Below, one piece after another: positions 63,487 to 64,000 of a stretch of 64,000 nucleotides of DNA; position 1 is the stretch's first letter, and each line of letters begins with the position of its first letter. The notes beneath the pieces were generated by a model. The model was given only the letters and a program-made list of their open reading frames with translations, was not told the DNA's origin and made no database searches. A program made the position numbers and the translations under genes. Origin of the DNA: Karalla daura (lineage: Eukaryota > Chordata > Actinopteri > Chaetodontiformes > Leiognathidae); the NCBI GenBank assembly GCA_029224185.1, contig CM055189.1, positions 24,085,070 to 24,149,069 of the forward strand, given 5' to 3'.

Positions 63487-63708
63487 ATGATGATGATGTC
63501 TCTGAACAGCAAGCAGCCCTTCGCCATGGCCCACAGCAGCCTGCCTGAGCCCAAGTACTCGCTGCACTCCTCGTCAGCCTCCACCCTGACCTCCAGCGCT
63601 CCCTCCTCCTGCTCCTCCTCCCGGCACAGCAGCACCATCATCAGCAGCAGCTCCGGCTCCGGCTCCGGCTCGGAGGCGATGCGCAGAGCCTGTCTCCCAA
63701 CCCCACCG
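63487..63708 (+). CDS. pou4f2: POU domain class 4 transcription factor 2 (Brn3b), coding exon 1 (partial gene)
   Basis: This is coding exon 1 of a class IV POU-homeobox transcription factor. In vertebrates POU4F2 is a nuclear DNA-binding protein required for retinal ganglion cell differentiation. The exon gives 74 codons opening MMMMSLNSKQ, then a PKYSLHSSS segment, a Ser-rich and Gly-Ser stretch (about residues 28-62), and the conserved SEAMRRACLPTPP block (residues 62-74). The MMMMSLNSKQ start separates it from Pou4f1 (MMSMNSKQ) and Pou4f3 (MMAMNAKQ) as I know them. The Gly tract of mammalian POU4F2 is replaced by Ser and Gly-Ser. The first of four consecutive ATGs is chosen, with A at -3. 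The exon ends in phase 0 just before a gtacgt donor, where POU4F2 intron 1 is expected. The POU-specific domain and homeodomain are not in the window. Confidence 0.95.
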
Positions 63709-64000
63709 GTACGTAACTCTGCATAATCACTGCTTAAAGGCACATTTTGACAGCCCACTTTTTTTTTTTTGCTTGATGTTTTTTTCATGTCTGCACAGCA
63801 AATCACCCAACACCTCCATATTTTTTTCTCTTCCTCCTCTCTTGCTCAACTTATGTATTCAGTCGGCTTTGCCTTTTAATTTTTATGACCTGGGATGTTG
63901 CATGTGTCTTGTTTTGTGTGCTCCCCTCTCCTCTCCCCTCTCTCTCTCTCTCTCCCCCTTTTTTTTTAGGGATTTCTTTTTTCACATTCTGGAAATGTTT
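63709..64000 (+). other. pou4f2: pou4f2 intron 1, 5' part
   Basis: The intron opens with gtacgtaac, a near-consensus donor. In-frame read-through meets a stop codon four codons later. The visible 292 bp are pyrimidine-rich with long T runs (about 63758-63770 and 63959-63968) and a CT-rich stretch near 63925-63958. A T-run followed by AG near 63959-63969 looks like a splice acceptor, but what follows does not read as the expected SNIFGGLDE-type start of exon 2. I therefore infer that exon 2 lies beyond the window edge. Confidence 0.8.

Noticed and set aside
63959..63969. T-run plus AG at the window end as the intron 1 acceptor
   Set aside because: The sequence after it does not encode the expected start of Pou4f2 exon 2, so exon 2 is placed beyond the window.

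Overview
The window is vertebrate genomic DNA, most likely from a ray-finned (teleost) fish. It is AT-rich, shows no long plausible coding frame over its first 63 kb, is dense in (CA)n, (CT)n and (GATA)n microsatellites, and carries degraded copies of interspersed repeats that I recognise from teleost genomes. No prokaryotic or viral gene structure is visible, so most open frames here are chance frames or read-through of simple repeats.

The only protein-coding gene I can support lies at the right edge. It is the first coding exon (63487-63708) of a class IV POU-homeobox transcription factor, pou4f2 (Brn3b type), followed by a consensus splice donor and the start of intron 1. Exon 2, with the POU-specific domain and homeodomain, lies beyond the window. 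Upstream of the ATG are a GC-rich leader (about 62.8-63.5 kb) with two short upstream ORFs, then about 320 bp of alternating (TG)n and (GA)n tracts. The remaining ~62 kb looks like the gene-poor flank expected beside a developmental regulator. It holds at least ten perfect POU octamers, including an inverted pair at 52880-52899, but whether any is functional cannot be judged from one sequence.

The most striking structure is a 3,988-bp foldback-type DNA transposon at 43003-46990. It has a 7-bp target duplication (GGTGTTG) and long, nearly identical inverted arms (1,166 and 900 bp). Each arm contains a CpG-rich tandem array of a 133-bp unit, five units on the left and three on the right; the 266-bp arm difference is exactly two units. 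No transposase is visible in its 1.9-kb interior, which does carry a perfect match to the CTCF core consensus at 44775-44788.

Other content: a short deleted remnant of a Tc1-like transposon (4938-5103), a LINE reverse-transcriptase scrap (54185-54246), three copies of one teleost interspersed repeat family (32905-33030 minus, 48690-48835 plus, 58436-58690 plus), two further interspersed repeat fragments, two CpG-rich patches far from any known gene (about 14.2-14.4 and 21.2-21.6 kb), and many microsatellites including a Bkm-type GATA/GACA array 1.9 kb upstream of pou4f2.
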